A stretch of DNA of 16,576 nt from RGIG3009 sp045595845 (GCA_045595845.1 JAZOBF010000031.1:1-16576); one strand, 5' to 3'. Numbered from the stretch's first letter, positions 1 through 7,563 are shown. Notes: generated by a model from the letters alone, not told the origin. Program-made: numbers and translations.

Positions 1-1
1 T

Positions 2-448
2 ACCGCGAAAAGCTGGTGGAACAAGAATGTTGGTGGGCTGTCCACCAAGTTGAACATTAAGGTTCCTACTATCAAAGTTAAGTGGAAAACGGCAAAGGCG
101 TTTGGTAAATCCTTCGATTACCCGTCTGGTTTCGACTTAAAGTTTGCCGCAGACGGCGGTATCTTCGACATGGGTAGTCTGATTTGGGCCGGTGAGCGTG
201 GCCCCGAAATCCTGGCTGATGCTGGCGGCGGCAAAACCGGCGTTATGAATGTCCAGCAGATGCAGGATGCGGTGTACGAGGGTGTTTACGCCGCAGTGCT
301 GGCAGCCATGAGAGCCGGTGGCGGTGGCAGTAATGGTGGCCAGGCTGTGAATGTTTATCTGGACGGCCGCCAGGTTACCGCGGCCGTGGAACAGCGCCAG
401 CGTGAACGCGGAGTATCCATCATGGGTAGCCAGGTTTACAGTTATTAA
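2..448 (+). CDS. Tail tape measure protein, C-terminal end (partial)
   Basis: The reading frame is open at the left edge of the window (first full codon at base 2) and ends with TAA at 446-448, so only about the last 148 residues are present. A TTG at 50 is in frame but is internal to the gene, not a start. The visible part has the Gly-rich signature typical of the end of Firmicutes phage tape measure proteins: GGIFDMGSLIWAGERGPEIL, then GKTGVMNVQQMQDAVYEGVY, a Gly-rich linker, and NVYLDGRQVTAAVEQRQRERG. Tape measure proteins set tail length and sit inside the tail tube. Its position just before small tail and hub genes fits the usual siphophage order. The tail-family assignment is firm; the N-terminal part is not seen. 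Confidence 0.85.
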   Translation, partial: TAKSWWNKNVGGLSTKLNIKVPTIKVKWKTAKAFGKSFDYPSGFDLKFAADGGIFDMGSLIWAGERGPEILADAGGGKTGVMNVQQMQDAVYEGVYAAVLAAMRAGGGGSNGGQAVNVYLDGRQVTAAVEQRQRERGVSIMGSQVYSY

Positions 449-487
449 GATAGAGCGCCATAGAGCGCCTCCCCCGGAGGTGATTAC

Positions 488-856
488 ATGGCAGCACTGG
501 TATCTATCGGCAGTTTCGATTTCCCGGAACCGTCCACATACAATGCGGTTACTTCGACGATTGTTGACTCTGCCCGTAATGTCAGTGGTTATGTTGTGGG
601 TTCTGTCGTGCGAAGCGATGTGGCCAAAATCGAATTAAGTTGGAAATATCTTACCGCACAGCAGTGGGCCACCATCCTGTCCCTGTTTGCGAATAGTTTT
701 TACAACGAAGTGCGGTTTTATGACCAGGCTACCGCCAGTTATACTACCCGCACGATGTATGTTTCCGATAGATCCTCTGGTATGTGGAGGCGCGATCCGG
801 TGACGGGTGCAGTGATGGGATGGACAAACTGTATGCTATCTCTGGTCGAGGTGTAA
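488..856 (+). CDS. Small tail protein, DUF6711-like
   Basis: A 122-residue protein starting at ATG 488 behind a strong GGAGGTG site. The pattern (N-terminal SIGSFDFPEPSTY, central KIELSWKYLTAQQWATIL, then VRFYDQATASYTTRTMYVSD and a C-terminal MLSLVEV strand) resembles DUF6711-type phage proteins encoded directly after the tape measure gene. Those are thought to be small distal-tail structural proteins of beta-sandwich type. No catalytic motif or membrane segment is visible. The gene sits between the tape measure and the hub protein with a 4-base gap to the next ATG, so it is in the same late operon. The family name is by resemblance; the tail role is inferred mostly from context. Confidence 0.65.
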   Translation: MAALVSIGSFDFPEPSTYNAVTSTIVDSARNVSGYVVGSVVRSDVAKIELSWKYLTAQQWATILSLFANSFYNEVRFYDQATASYTTRTMYVSDRSSGMWRRDPVTGAVMGWTNCMLSLVEV

Positions 857-860
857 GCCT

Positions 861-2417
861 ATGATTGCTGTATCTGATGCCTGGAAAAACGCACAGCCCC
901 GATTCATTCTACCGGAGACATTCGTTGAAATAACTTGTGCGATTACCGAGACTGGTGCGCAGGAAAAAGCGACCTCCGCTGGTGAAAACGAGGAAATTTT
1001 TTCCGATGTGGAGGTTGTGGCTGGTAATAGAGATGTGACGGCAACCCCGAAATACGCCACATTTGAACACAATTTGTGGGCGTTGGATGGTTCTCGTAGT
1101 TTGTTGCCGACCGAGAGGCCGTATGTGAATACGGGTTATGTGAGTGCAGACGCTTCTATCGGCAAAGTAACCCTCACTTTGAGTGAACCCAGGACGGTGG
1201 CTATTGCCGGTATCACTATCGTGTGGAGTACCGAGTTCGAGGAATACCCCCTTCGATTCGCCGTGACCGTCAAAAACGGGGACACAGTGATTGGTAGTAC
1301 GCTTATCGAGGATAATGCGTCCAGCACTTCCTTGGTCGATCTGGAAGTAAATAATTACGATACCGTGGAGGTGGAGGTTTACGATTGGTGTTTACCGAAT
1401 CGTCGCTTCCGTGTGGAACGGGTGTACCTGGGCCACATTATGACCTTCACCAAAAACGATATTTTCTCTTATACCCATGAGCAAACGGGTAGTCTGAACA
1501 GTGCCGAATTGCCGAAAAACAGCATTTCTTTCACGGTGAATAACATCGACGGTCGCTGGAATCCCAATAATCCGCAGGGTGTGGCGCGTTATCTCTCCGA
1601 GAGACAGCGCGTGACCGTCCGATACGGCATGGATTTGGATGGGGTTATCGAGTGGATACCCGCCGGTGTGTTCTATCTGTCCGAATGGACAGCGCCCGCC
1701 AACGGGTTAGAAGCATCTTTTGTGGCGCGAGACAGATTGGAATTTTTACTGTTCGATAAGTTTAACGGCGTTGTAGAGGATGCGAGTTTGAAAACGATAC
1801 TCCGTATCGCTTGCCTCGATAGTGCTGTGGGCGACGCGCCAGATGTGCTAAAAGTTGACCCGTCTCTGGAAAATTACACTGCTTCGATGGATAACAGTTT
1901 CACGAGAGCCGAGGTAATACAGCTTTGTGCTAACGCTGCTTGCTGTGTTATCCGGTATGACCGTGACGGTGTACTTAATATCGAGCCGCTGAATAAGGTG
2001 GCATCGGGTTATGTGATTCCCACCGCGCTGTCCTATTCACACCCGGAAACCAGCCTATCTCGACCGTTGCGAGATGTCACGGTGTCTATTGTAAATCAAA
2101 ATCCCATCACTTTGACGGTGGGTTCTTCTGGTGAATCGCAGACGGTGGACAACCCGTTAGTAACCACCGAGGAGCAAGCCATAGCCGTTGGATTGTGGGT
2201 TCGAGACACATTGGAATCTCGAAAAACCATCCGTGGCGAGTTCCGTGGTGATCCTCGCCTGGATTTGTTTGACATCGTGGAGGTGCAGAGTAAGTACGGC
2301 TCGATTTTCCCGGTTGTTATCGAAAGTATTAAATACAGCTACACTGGCTCGTTCAAAGCGAACTATGTGGGTCGCGTAATCTATGACGAGTCAATAGTAG
2401 CAGCGTCGGAGGTGTGA
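861..2417 (+). CDS. Tail hub/baseplate-like minor tail protein
   Basis: A 518-residue protein starting at ATG 861, four bases after the previous stop, with GAGGTG upstream. The N-terminal third looks like a beta-sandwich. The middle has GRWNPNNPQGVARYLSERQ, VTVRYGMDL and IPAGVFYLSEW, then a segment with VARDRLEFLLFDKFNGVV. The C-terminal part (RGEFRGDPRLDLFDIVEVQS, ending in a GSFKANYVGRVIYD strand) resembles the hub domains (gp27/Dit-Tal type) of Firmicutes siphophages. No peptidase or lysozyme motif is evident. It probably forms the tail-tip hub to which the downstream fibres attach. The next gene starts two bases after its stop, consistent with translational coupling. Confidence 0.7.
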   Translation: MIAVSDAWKNAQPRFILPETFVEITCAITETGAQEKATSAGENEEIFSDVEVVAGNRDVTATPKYATFEHNLWALDGSRSLLPTERPYVNTGYVSADASIGKVTLTLSEPRTVAIAGITIVWSTEFEEYPLRFAVTVKNGDTVIGSTLIEDNASSTSLVDLEVNNYDTVEVEVYDWCLPNRRFRVERVYLGHIMTFTKNDIFSYTHEQTGSLNSAELPKNSISFTVNNIDGRWNPNNPQGVARYLSERQRVTVRYGMDLDGVIEWIPAGVFYLSEWTAPANGLEASFVARDRLEFLLFDKFNGVVEDASLKTILRIACLDSAVGDAPDVLKVDPSLENYTASMDNSFTRAEVIQLCANAACCVIRYDRDGVLNIEPLNKVASGYVIPTALSYSHPETSLSRPLRDVTVSIVNQNPITLTVGSSGESQTVDNPLVTTEEQAIAVGLWVRDTLESRKTIRGEFRGDPRLDLFDIVEVQSKYGSIFPVVIESIKYSYTGSFKANYVGRVIYDESIVAASEV

Positions 2418-2418
2418 A

Positions 2419-3327
2419 ATGCTTGGTCTCATAACAGATAGAGAACAATCTAATGTAGACCGTCGCAAGGAGCTATCCTTAAAGGGCTGGCCTAACATGA
2501 CCGACGACGAGAAAGCCGAGTGGGCGGGAGACCCGAAAACGACTCCTGGCGCGAATGTGTTTCCGCGCGGCCCGTATTACGCTTCCGGCGTAACAATTGA
2601 TTATCGGCTCGATCACATGATGGCCACGGCACAGTACGCGGGAAGCTATCTGTTCGCCGTGTCTATCGTGGGAGATGCTGCCGATTTTGAAGGTAAAACT
2701 CTCACCTTCTCGGTGGGTTCGATGTACTCCACACCAGGGGCTACTCCCCGGATGGCGTTCTTCTGGCACGATGGAGGCGGCTACGAGTACGCAGGAGGCG
2801 AATTAGCGTCGGGGGGTACTCTTACCTTCCCCGTCACGGAAAACGCCCAAAATCGGCAATATCTGGCCGTTTATGTGTATGTGGCGACCGATGTGCCTGT
2901 GGAAGCTGGCGCGATGGTTCGATATAACGAGGTTATGTTGGAGTATGGGAGCGAGAAACACGATTTCGCTCCCTACACCGAAATCATTACCACTCCTGCG
3001 ACGAAGGGTGCGTATAACTACTCGGATCTGAACCGCGTAGAAACGGCTGTGGCCGAGCTGTCCAAGGAATATGGTCTCGGTCTGATTACGAAAACAGATT
3101 GGCGGGCCTGGGACATTCCGAAAGAGGATAGTCTGGCTCGTTATCTGTCAAACATTCGTACCATTCAGAGATTTTACCCGAATCAAGAGAACACTCCCCT
3201 TCTTCCGGATACGATGAGTGGGCTGACATACGAGGCGGCAAACAACATCGAGAAGATTCTTGTCGGTGTCTATGAGAACGCGGCGAACTCCTATCGCGCC
3301 GGTGAAATACATTCTGGTGAGGTGTAA
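2419..3327 (+). CDS. Minor tail protein with an inserted carbohydrate-binding-like domain
   Basis: A 302-residue protein with ATG 2419 directly after the previous TGA; the GGAGGTG site lies inside the end of the upstream gene. Residues 1-38 (ITDREQSNVDRRKELSLKGW, MTDDEKAEW) and residues 196-210 (KGAYNYSDLNRVETAV) are two halves of a short phage tail motif that is normally continuous. Residues ~39-193 between them form a beta-rich segment ending in VRYNEVMLEYGSEKHDFAPY, a typical end for carbohydrate-binding modules in tail proteins. The C-terminus (TDWRAWDIPKEDSLARYLSN) is a short helical domain often found in such proteins. A likely role is a tail-tip accessory that touches host surface glycans. 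The binding function is inferred from the fold signature only. Confidence 0.6.
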   Translation: MLGLITDREQSNVDRRKELSLKGWPNMTDDEKAEWAGDPKTTPGANVFPRGPYYASGVTIDYRLDHMMATAQYAGSYLFAVSIVGDAADFEGKTLTFSVGSMYSTPGATPRMAFFWHDGGGYEYAGGELASGGTLTFPVTENAQNRQYLAVYVYVATDVPVEAGAMVRYNEVMLEYGSEKHDFAPYTEIITTPATKGAYNYSDLNRVETAVAELSKEYGLGLITKTDWRAWDIPKEDSLARYLSNIRTIQRFYPNQENTPLLPDTMSGLTYEAANNIEKILVGVYENAANSYRAGEIHSGEV

Positions 3328-3330
3328 AAG

Positions 3331-3516
3331 ATGGCTGTATTTGTGGATCGAAAATCTGCAAAACCTAACAGATTCAAAATCACATTGGAAAACGGCGAAA
3401 CCTTCTATGCGGTTATAGAACGCGCCGATGAGCCTATCGTGGAGGGTACTCCGCTGAACGCGGAGACGCTGAATGATATTCTGTCCGATACCTACATTTC
3501 GGCGACAGTAGAGTGA
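3331..3516 (+). CDS. Small conserved phage tail-region protein (61 aa)
   Basis: ATG 3331 lies three bases after the preceding stop and follows GGTGAGGTG. The 61-residue product contains RFKITLENGETFYAVIERAD followed by EPIVEGTPLNAETLNDIL, a motif I recognise from N-termini of Firmicutes phage tail fibre or tail appendage proteins. Here it is encoded as a separate small gene. There is no signal peptide or membrane segment. The position between the carbohydrate-binding tail protein and the fibre suggests an attachment or adaptor role. That role is an inference from order alone. Confidence 0.6.
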   Translation: MAVFVDRKSAKPNRFKITLENGETFYAVIERADEPIVEGTPLNAETLNDILSDTYISATVE

Positions 3517-3527
3517 GGTGGTAGAAC

Positions 3528-4652
3528 ATGGCGAACATTCAAGTGAAAATCGAATATCCGATTAAAGATGGCACCAGTTTTACTTTCCACGCTCCCTGTG
3601 ATTGTAACGCGGTGGACGGGATTACAGTAAAACACCCTCACGGTAAGCAGAATTTCGTGTTTAAGGATACTCACGGCAATACCCTCACGGGCATTAACAA
3701 TCTGTTTGTGGAGGGTTCTCTGGTTCAAGTGATTTTGGATGTCACCAACGGCGCGGCTTTCCTCCAGAACGCGGATACCAATGGTTATCTGGAAAACCGG
3801 TTGGCCGTCGAGCGAGGAAGAATAAATGAGTTAGTGGCACTGCCAACAACGGTCGGTGCTGCCCCGTATGTGTTTGAGGACGAGGTACTGGATGTTACTG
3901 CGGAAATCACCACAAGCGGAGCGATAGCACACATTTTTGTGTCTATCAGTGATCTGGTTTTGGGCGAAGGTGAATCGTTCAATTTTGTTAAGATACCCGC
4001 CGTGTTTTCACCGTTTGACGAACAAGTGACACTCACACATTCTTCTTTCGGAGAAGATGTTGAGGTAATACTATTTGCCGATGCTGGTGCCGGGGTCACG
4101 ATGCTTACCGTCGAAAACAATGGAACGGCAACCACTATTTCCGGTACGGCGACCGCGACATATTCCCTCGCCTCCATTCTCATCCCCGAAATCACCGACA
4201 TTCGTGTTGGCTATGATGGCAAGGAGTATGAGACGGCAGGAGAGGCGGTTCGTGGTCAGATCGGCGACTTGCACCAGGCCATGAATAACCTGGCTCCCCG
4301 TCTCCTCCCCGAAGGAACGGAGGAGGATGAGGGTAAGGTGCTGGCCCTGGTGAACGGCACCTGGGTTCCTGCCGTGGTAACCGGTGGCGGCGATGGTAGT
4401 TCTACCCAGGTTGATACCACTCGCCTGTTACCCGAAGTAACCAACGAGGACACCTACAAAATCTTGCGGGTTGGTATGAACGGCGAGGGATATGAGTTTA
4501 TCCCGCTGCAAGAGGACGCATATATGCAAACATTTGTGTTGCCATATCTGCCGCCGCAAGTAACCGAGGAGGACAACGGTAAATTCCTGCGAGTGGTGGA
4601 CGGTGCCTGGGCTGCTGTAACCGTCCAGACGGCAGAAGAAGCGTCATTTTAA
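3528..4652 (+). CDS. Tail fibre/appendage protein with three C-terminal repeats
   Basis: A 374-residue protein starting at ATG 3528 behind GAGGTGG. The N-terminal ~90 residues (FTFHAPCDCNAVDGITVKHP, FKDTHGNTLTGINNLFVEG, FLQNADTNGYLE) match the N-terminal module that attaches many Clostridia-phage fibres. A beta-rich region follows (about 110-235). The C-terminus carries three imperfect copies of a module of the form LPxxTxEDxGKxLxVxxGxW, beginning near residues 258, 300 and 339. Such repeats often form the trimeric shaft or a surface-binding tip. The final residues form a short acidic tail. Fibre function rests on the N-terminal module and gene order; the receptor is unknown. Confidence 0.65.
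   Translation: MANIQVKIEYPIKDGTSFTFHAPCDCNAVDGITVKHPHGKQNFVFKDTHGNTLTGINNLFVEGSLVQVILDVTNGAAFLQNADTNGYLENRLAVERGRINELVALPTTVGAAPYVFEDEVLDVTAEITTSGAIAHIFVSISDLVLGEGESFNFVKIPAVFSPFDEQVTLTHSSFGEDVEVILFADAGAGVTMLTVENNGTATTISGTATATYSLASILIPEITDIRVGYDGKEYETAGEAVRGQIGDLHQAMNNLAPRLLPEGTEEDEGKVLALVNGTWVPAVVTGGGDGSSTQVDTTRLLPEVTNEDTYKILRVGMNGEGYEFIPLQEDAYMQTFVLPYLPPQVTEEDNGKFLRVVDGAWAAVTVQTAEEASF
4299..4625 (+). repeat. Three degenerate ~27-aa tandem modules in the tail fibre gene
   Basis: At the protein level the copies read LLPEGTEEDEGKVLALVNG, LLPEVTNEDTYKILRVGMNG and LPPQVTEEDNGKFLRVVDG. They begin near bases 4299, 4425 and 4542. The DNA has diverged (cccgaaggaacgg, cccgaagtaacca, ccgcaagtaaccg), so these are old duplications and not recent slippage products. 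Confidence 0.7.
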
Positions 4653-4670
4653 TCAAGGGAGGGCTATATT

Positions 4671-4895
4671 ATGGCTATCAAACAAACAGGACAGAAATGG
4701 AATCCTATCCTCGGCACCACGAAAAAGAAATACATCATGGACAGTGCGGAGGATGTGGCCAACCTCCCGAAGTGCTGCCCCGGCAGCGTAGCTCTCTCTG
4801 TGGACGGCGGCACCGTGTATATGGTAAACGCCAGTGGTGAGTGGAAAGAGATGGGTGTGGCCGCGTTCTCGCTGGCCGAGGAGGTGACATTCTAA
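4671..4895 (+). CDS. Small conserved tail-region protein (74 aa)
   Basis: ATG 4671 follows AAGGGAGGG. The 74-residue product has KYIMDSAEDVANLPKCCPGS, ALSVDGGTVYMVNASGEWKE and an acidic end. The order 'D..EDVA.LP.CCPGS..LS..GG.VYMVN..GEW' recurs in small structural proteins of Clostridia phages, encoded next to fibres. There is no signal peptide or membrane span. Its stop (TAA, 4893-4895) overlaps the ATG of the next gene as TAATG, so the two are translationally coupled. The product may be a fibre-associated cap or decoration; the exact role is unknown. Confidence 0.6.
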   Translation: MAIKQTGQKWNPILGTTKKKYIMDSAEDVANLPKCCPGSVALSVDGGTVYMVNASGEWKEMGVAAFSLAEEVTF

Positions 4896-5947
4896 TGGCT
4901 GATTATATTATCCGGGACACAACGCTGACGGCCATCGCTGACAGCATCCGAGCCAAGACCGGCAGCACCGATCCCATTAAGGTGTCCGAGATGGCGGGCC
5001 AGATCGAGGCTATCTCTGGTGGTGGCGGCTCTGCCGAGGGCTGCGTGACCGCCACCTTTATGAACGGCGACACGGTGCTCTTCGCCCGCCCCGTGTATGC
5101 GGGTGACGATTGTCCCGACCCGATTGCGCAGGGGCATATCAAAGAAACGCCTACAAAGGAGAGCACGGCGCAGTATGAGTACACTTTCAACGGCTGGTCT
5201 ACGGCTGACGGTGGTATCGCTGATGTGAATGTGCTGAAAAATATCACGGCTGACAAGACCTTGTATGCGGCTTATTCGTCTGCGGTGCGGTATTACACCG
5301 TGACATACTATGACGATGATGGCGTGACCGTGTTGCATACTGAGCAATTGCCGTATGGTGCTACGCCGTCTTATGTGCCTACTAAAGAGGGTTATGGTTT
5401 TGACGGCTGGACGCCGAATGCGTCTGTTACTGGTGACACCTCTTATACGGCGACTTGGTCTGCTGTTTTGGCATCTGGTAAAATTGGAACTTCGACATAT
5501 TGGTCGCTTGGCGCAGATTACAAACTCACCATTTACGGAAGTGGCGCGCTAACCAGCGATGTGTATAGTAAGATCCCGAGCGAATACAAACTGCTTGTCA
5601 CAACTGTTGTAGTTGATGATGGCATCACAGGACTTTACGATGGATGTTTTAGCGGAATGACTGGCATAACAAGTGTGACGCTCGGTAATGTTATCACCGA
5701 AATCAATAGCAGTTGTTTTTCGGGCTGTACCGGATTAGCCAGCATTTATATCCCGATGCAAATTGAAAAAATTGGAAGAAGAGCGTTCCGAAGTTGTACG
5801 GGCTTAAAGAGTGCGATTTTTGCGGATACCGAGGGATGGTCTATTGATGGTACGCCTATCGCATCGAGCGACCTTGCTAACCCTGCAACCGCGGTAACGT
5901 ATCTGGTAACTACTGGTGTTAACTCTCTTAATTTTGTGAAAAGTTAA
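4895..5947 (+). CDS. Adhesin-like tail fibre: InlB-type repeats plus BspA-type LRR
   Basis: I place the start at ATG 4895 (TAATG overlap, GAGGTG upstream) and not the in-frame 4841 codon inside the previous gene, giving 350 aa. Residues 1-42 (MADYIIRDTTLTAIADSIRA, then SEMAGQIEAI) are a phage tail attachment module. Residues ~50-128 and ~133-188 are two InlB B-repeat/Listeria-Bacteroides-type modules, ending in TLYAAY and TSYTATW with FNGW and FDGW. Residues ~195-350 contain BspA-type leucine-rich repeats (CFSGMTGITSVTLGNVITEI, CFSGCTGLASIYIP, AFRSCTGLKSAIF). These domains are known from bacterial adhesins and probably form the receptor-binding tip. The LRR part is AT-richer than the N-terminus, suggesting module exchange. 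Confidence 0.75.
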   Translation: MADYIIRDTTLTAIADSIRAKTGSTDPIKVSEMAGQIEAISGGGGSAEGCVTATFMNGDTVLFARPVYAGDDCPDPIAQGHIKETPTKESTAQYEYTFNGWSTADGGIADVNVLKNITADKTLYAAYSSAVRYYTVTYYDDDGVTVLHTEQLPYGATPSYVPTKEGYGFDGWTPNASVTGDTSYTATWSAVLASGKIGTSTYWSLGADYKLTIYGSGALTSDVYSKIPSEYKLLVTTVVVDDGITGLYDGCFSGMTGITSVTLGNVITEINSSCFSGCTGLASIYIPMQIEKIGRRAFRSCTGLKSAIFADTEGWSIDGTPIASSDLANPATAVTYLVTTGVNSLNFVKS

Positions 5948-5950
5948 CCT

Positions 5951-6160
5951 ATGAAAGACCTACTCATAGCCCTTGCCATCTTGCTTATCCTTGTGGCGGT
6001 GTTCAGCCACTATGATGTGCGCCCCGAAGGAGATACCGCACCACACGCTGACGGCACACGGGAGCAAGGAGAGAGCGACACGGTTATACCCAGCGACGAG
6101 CCGACAGAGTTCGTCGAGCCGCCCCAGTCACCCCAAACGGGTGACAGGTGGTGGTGGTAA
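5951..6160 (+). CDS. Small membrane-anchored protein of unknown function
   Basis: A 69-residue protein with ATG 5951, four bases after the fibre gene stop. No convincing ribosome binding site precedes it, so translation may depend on coupling. Residues 4-19 are a strongly hydrophobic helix (LLIALAILLILVAVF). The rest is polar and rich in Pro, Glu and Asp (EPTEFVEPPQSPQTGD) and ends in WWW. This topology suits a membrane anchor with an extracytoplasmic Pro-rich tail. Position at the head of the lysis cassette suggests a role at the envelope. An overlapping frame at 5973-6221 is open but lacks these features. I do not recognise the family. Confidence 0.5.
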   Translation: MKDLLIALAILLILVAVFSHYDVRPEGDTAPHADGTREQGESDTVIPSDEPTEFVEPPQSPQTGDRWWW

Positions 6161-6180
6161 CAAAAAGGAGGGACATCCCC

Positions 6181-6225
6181 ATGTTAAAAATCGCATTTGT
6201 GACAGGAGGTGTACACGATGAGTGA
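6181..6225 (+). CDS. Possible 14-codon leader ORF overlapping the XhlA-like gene
   Basis: ATG 6181 stands nine bases after a clear AAAAAGGAGG site (6163-6171) and encodes MLKIAFVTGGVHDE before TGA at 6223-6225. Its last codons overlap the ATG at 6218 in another frame, and the next gene's AGGAGG lies inside it. It may act as a translational coupler or leader peptide. It could also be an old start site; there is no evidence that the peptide matters. Confidence 0.3.
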   Translation: MLKIAFVTGGVHDE

Positions 6226-6457
6226 TCCCATTATCGTGGCCCTCCTTGGTTTCGCCGGAACACTGCTGGGATCTCTGTTCGGTATTTTGGCCGCACAGAA
6301 ACTAACGCAGTATCGGATTGTCAAACTGGAGGAGAAAACCGACCGCCAGGAAGAAAAACACACCAGCCTTAAAGAGCGCACCACCAGACTGGAGGGACGC
6401 ATGGATGAGGCCGAGCATGACATCGAGTTCTTGAAACAGCATCACAAACCGAAGTAA
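6218..6457 (+). CDS. XhlA/DUF7365-like membrane and coiled-coil protein
   Basis: I choose ATG 6218 (AGGAGG at 6204-6209) over the in-frame GTG at 6209, which overlaps the ribosome binding site. The 79-residue product has one hydrophobic helix at residues 5-25 (IVALLGFAGTLLGSLFGILA). A long charged coiled coil follows with heptad Leu/Ile and many Glu/Lys/Arg (KLEEKTDRQEEKHTSLKERT, RLEGRMDEAEHDIEFLKQ). This arrangement matches haemolysin XhlA-like proteins, which sit next to the holin and endolysin in Firmicutes phages and are thought to help membrane permeabilisation. The neighbouring amidase and holin support the assignment. Confidence 0.7.
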   Translation: MSDPIIVALLGFAGTLLGSLFGILAAQKLTQYRIVKLEEKTDRQEEKHTSLKERTTRLEGRMDEAEHDIEFLKQHHKPK

Positions 6458-6471
6458 GGAGGAGAAATCCA

Positions 6472-7182
6472 ATGTTTAAGATTGCGTTGAACGCTGGCCA
6501 CTACCTCAAAACCCCTGGTAAGAGATGCCTTAAATCTCTCGACAAAAACGAGACGAGAGAGTGGTGGCTGAATGACCGTATCTGTGACAAGATCGAGCAG
6601 AAGTTGAAAGCCTACGACGGCTATCAGTTGCTCCGCGTGGACGACACCACGGGTGCTACCGATGTTTCGCTGGCCGACCGTGTGACCAAGGCGAACTCCT
6701 GGGGTGCAGACTTCTATCTGTCCATCCACCACAACGCCGGTATTAAGGGCGGTACTGGTGGTGGCCTGGTGGCCTACGTGTACACCAAGGTGGACGACAA
6801 AACCTTGGCGTGGCAGAAAAAGATTTACGATGCCTGTATTAAGCGTACCGGCTTGAAGGGTAATCGTTCCACCCCGTTGGCCAAAAAGAATCTCTACGAG
6901 CTACGTAAGACCAAGATGGCGGCCACGCTGATCGAGTGTGCCTTTATGGATTCTGCGACAGATGTACCCATTCTGCTCACAGATGCGTTTGCGGATAAAA
7001 TCGCTACCGCCTGTGTGGAGGTTATCGTGGCCCAGGCCAAGTTGACCAAGAAGGTGATTAAGGAGGAGCCTGTCTCCGAGAAAATCTACCGCGTTCAGAT
7101 CGGTGCGTATGCCAAAAAGACCAACGCCGAGGCGATGGTCAAGAAACTCAAAAACGATGGCTACGAGGCCATTATTGTATAA
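6472..7182 (+). CDS. Endolysin: N-acetylmuramoyl-L-alanine amidase (Amidase_3) with C-terminal SPOR-like motif
   Basis: A 236-residue protein at ATG 6472 behind AAGGAGGAG. It has the Amidase_3 zinc-site order: H10 in LNAGHY, E27 in KNETREWW, H86 in YLSIHHNAG, and catalytic E155 in LIECAFMD. The family cuts the amide bond between N-acetylmuramic acid and L-alanine in peptidoglycan. Residues ~180-203 are a Lys-rich linker. Residues ~204-236 (YRVQIGAYAKKTNAEAMVKK, then YEAIIV) look like the first half of a SPOR domain, which binds denuded glycan; a full SPOR domain is about 70 residues. There is no signal peptide, so release should depend on the downstream holin. It is the best-supported enzyme in the lysis cassette. 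Confidence 0.92.
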   Translation: MFKIALNAGHYLKTPGKRCLKSLDKNETREWWLNDRICDKIEQKLKAYDGYQLLRVDDTTGATDVSLADRVTKANSWGADFYLSIHHNAGIKGGTGGGLVAYVYTKVDDKTLAWQKKIYDACIKRTGLKGNRSTPLAKKNLYELRKTKMAATLIECAFMDSATDVPILLTDAFADKIATACVEVIVAQAKLTKKVIKEEPVSEKIYRVQIGAYAKKTNAEAMVKKLKNDGYEAIIV

Positions 7183-7194
7183 GGAGGAGTAACT

Positions 7195-7407
7195 ATGAAA
7201 GTGAAATTCGGAACTTGGATCAAGGCTGCCGGTGTGCGCAGTCTGAAAACGGTCGCGCAGACGGCGGTGGCCACCATCGGTACTGCCGCTGTGATGGGCG
7301 AAGTGAACTGGATTATGGTGGGTTCTGCCTCTCTGTTGGCGGGCATTGTGTGTCTGCTTATGAACATCGGCGATCTGCCCGAACTCCATCACGACGAGGT
7401 AGCGTAA
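7195..7407 (+). CDS. Holin, r1t type
   Basis: A 70-residue protein at ATG 7195 with AAGGAGGAG upstream, 12 bases after the amidase stop. There are two hydrophobic stretches: residues ~18-35 (SLKTVAQTAVATIGTAAVMG) and ~39-58 (WIMVGSASLLAGIVCLLMNI). The N-terminus is short and basic (KVKFGTWIKAAGVR) and the C-terminus acidic. Size, the two-helix layout, and the phrases 'R.LKT.AQ' and 'L..GD.PE' match the r1t holin family. It would form the membrane lesion that lets the endolysin reach the wall. It is the last gene of the late operon and is followed directly by a strong terminator. Confidence 0.82.
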   Translation: MKVKFGTWIKAAGVRSLKTVAQTAVATIGTAAVMGEVNWIMVGSASLLAGIVCLLMNIGDLPELHHDEVA

Positions 7408-7414
7408 GGTATTA

Positions 7415-7450
7415 AAAAAGCAGGGTGGGGGTCTCCCCTACCCTGCTTTT
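7415..7450. terminator. Bidirectional intrinsic terminator after the holin
   Basis: The stem agcagggtgggg / cccctaccctgct has one mismatch and a loop of about four bases. It is flanked by TTTT on the plus strand and by six A's on the left, which give a U6 tract on the minus strand. It can end the late plus-strand operon and also any minus-strand transcript leaving the RNA region. Confidence 0.85.
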
Positions 7451-7481
7451 GTCATAAAATCCCGAAAATTAAAATTGCCTC

Positions 7482-7510
7482 TTGATTATTCGTGAAAATT
7501 ATGCTATTAT
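7482..7510 (+). promoter_or_regulatory. Predicted sigma-A promoter opposing the minus-strand sRNA
   Basis: TTGATT (7482-7487), a 17-base spacer and TATTAT (7505-7510), just after the late terminator. The expected start is near 7517. The transcript would cross the complement of the first small RNA and end at the terminator at 7720-7754. No ORF of substance follows, so this would be an antisense or structured RNA. Confidence 0.55.
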
Positions 7511-7532
7511 ATGTCCAACGACATCGGAATAT

Positions 7533-7563
7533 AAAAAGCGCCGCCGGAGAAATCCGACAGCGC
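7533..7563 (-). terminator. Intrinsic terminator of small RNA 1
   Basis: Read on the minus strand: GCGC, then TGT, CGGA, loop TTTC, TCCG, GCG, GCGC and TTTTT. The outer and inner helices are separated by a 3x3 internal loop. The U5 tract (A's at 7533-7537 on plus) follows immediately. Confidence 0.75.

Noticed and set aside
4892..5347. 151-codon minus-strand frame opposite the adhesin-like fibre
   Set aside because: A shadow of the GC-rich third-position pattern of the plus-strand gene, with no start signals.
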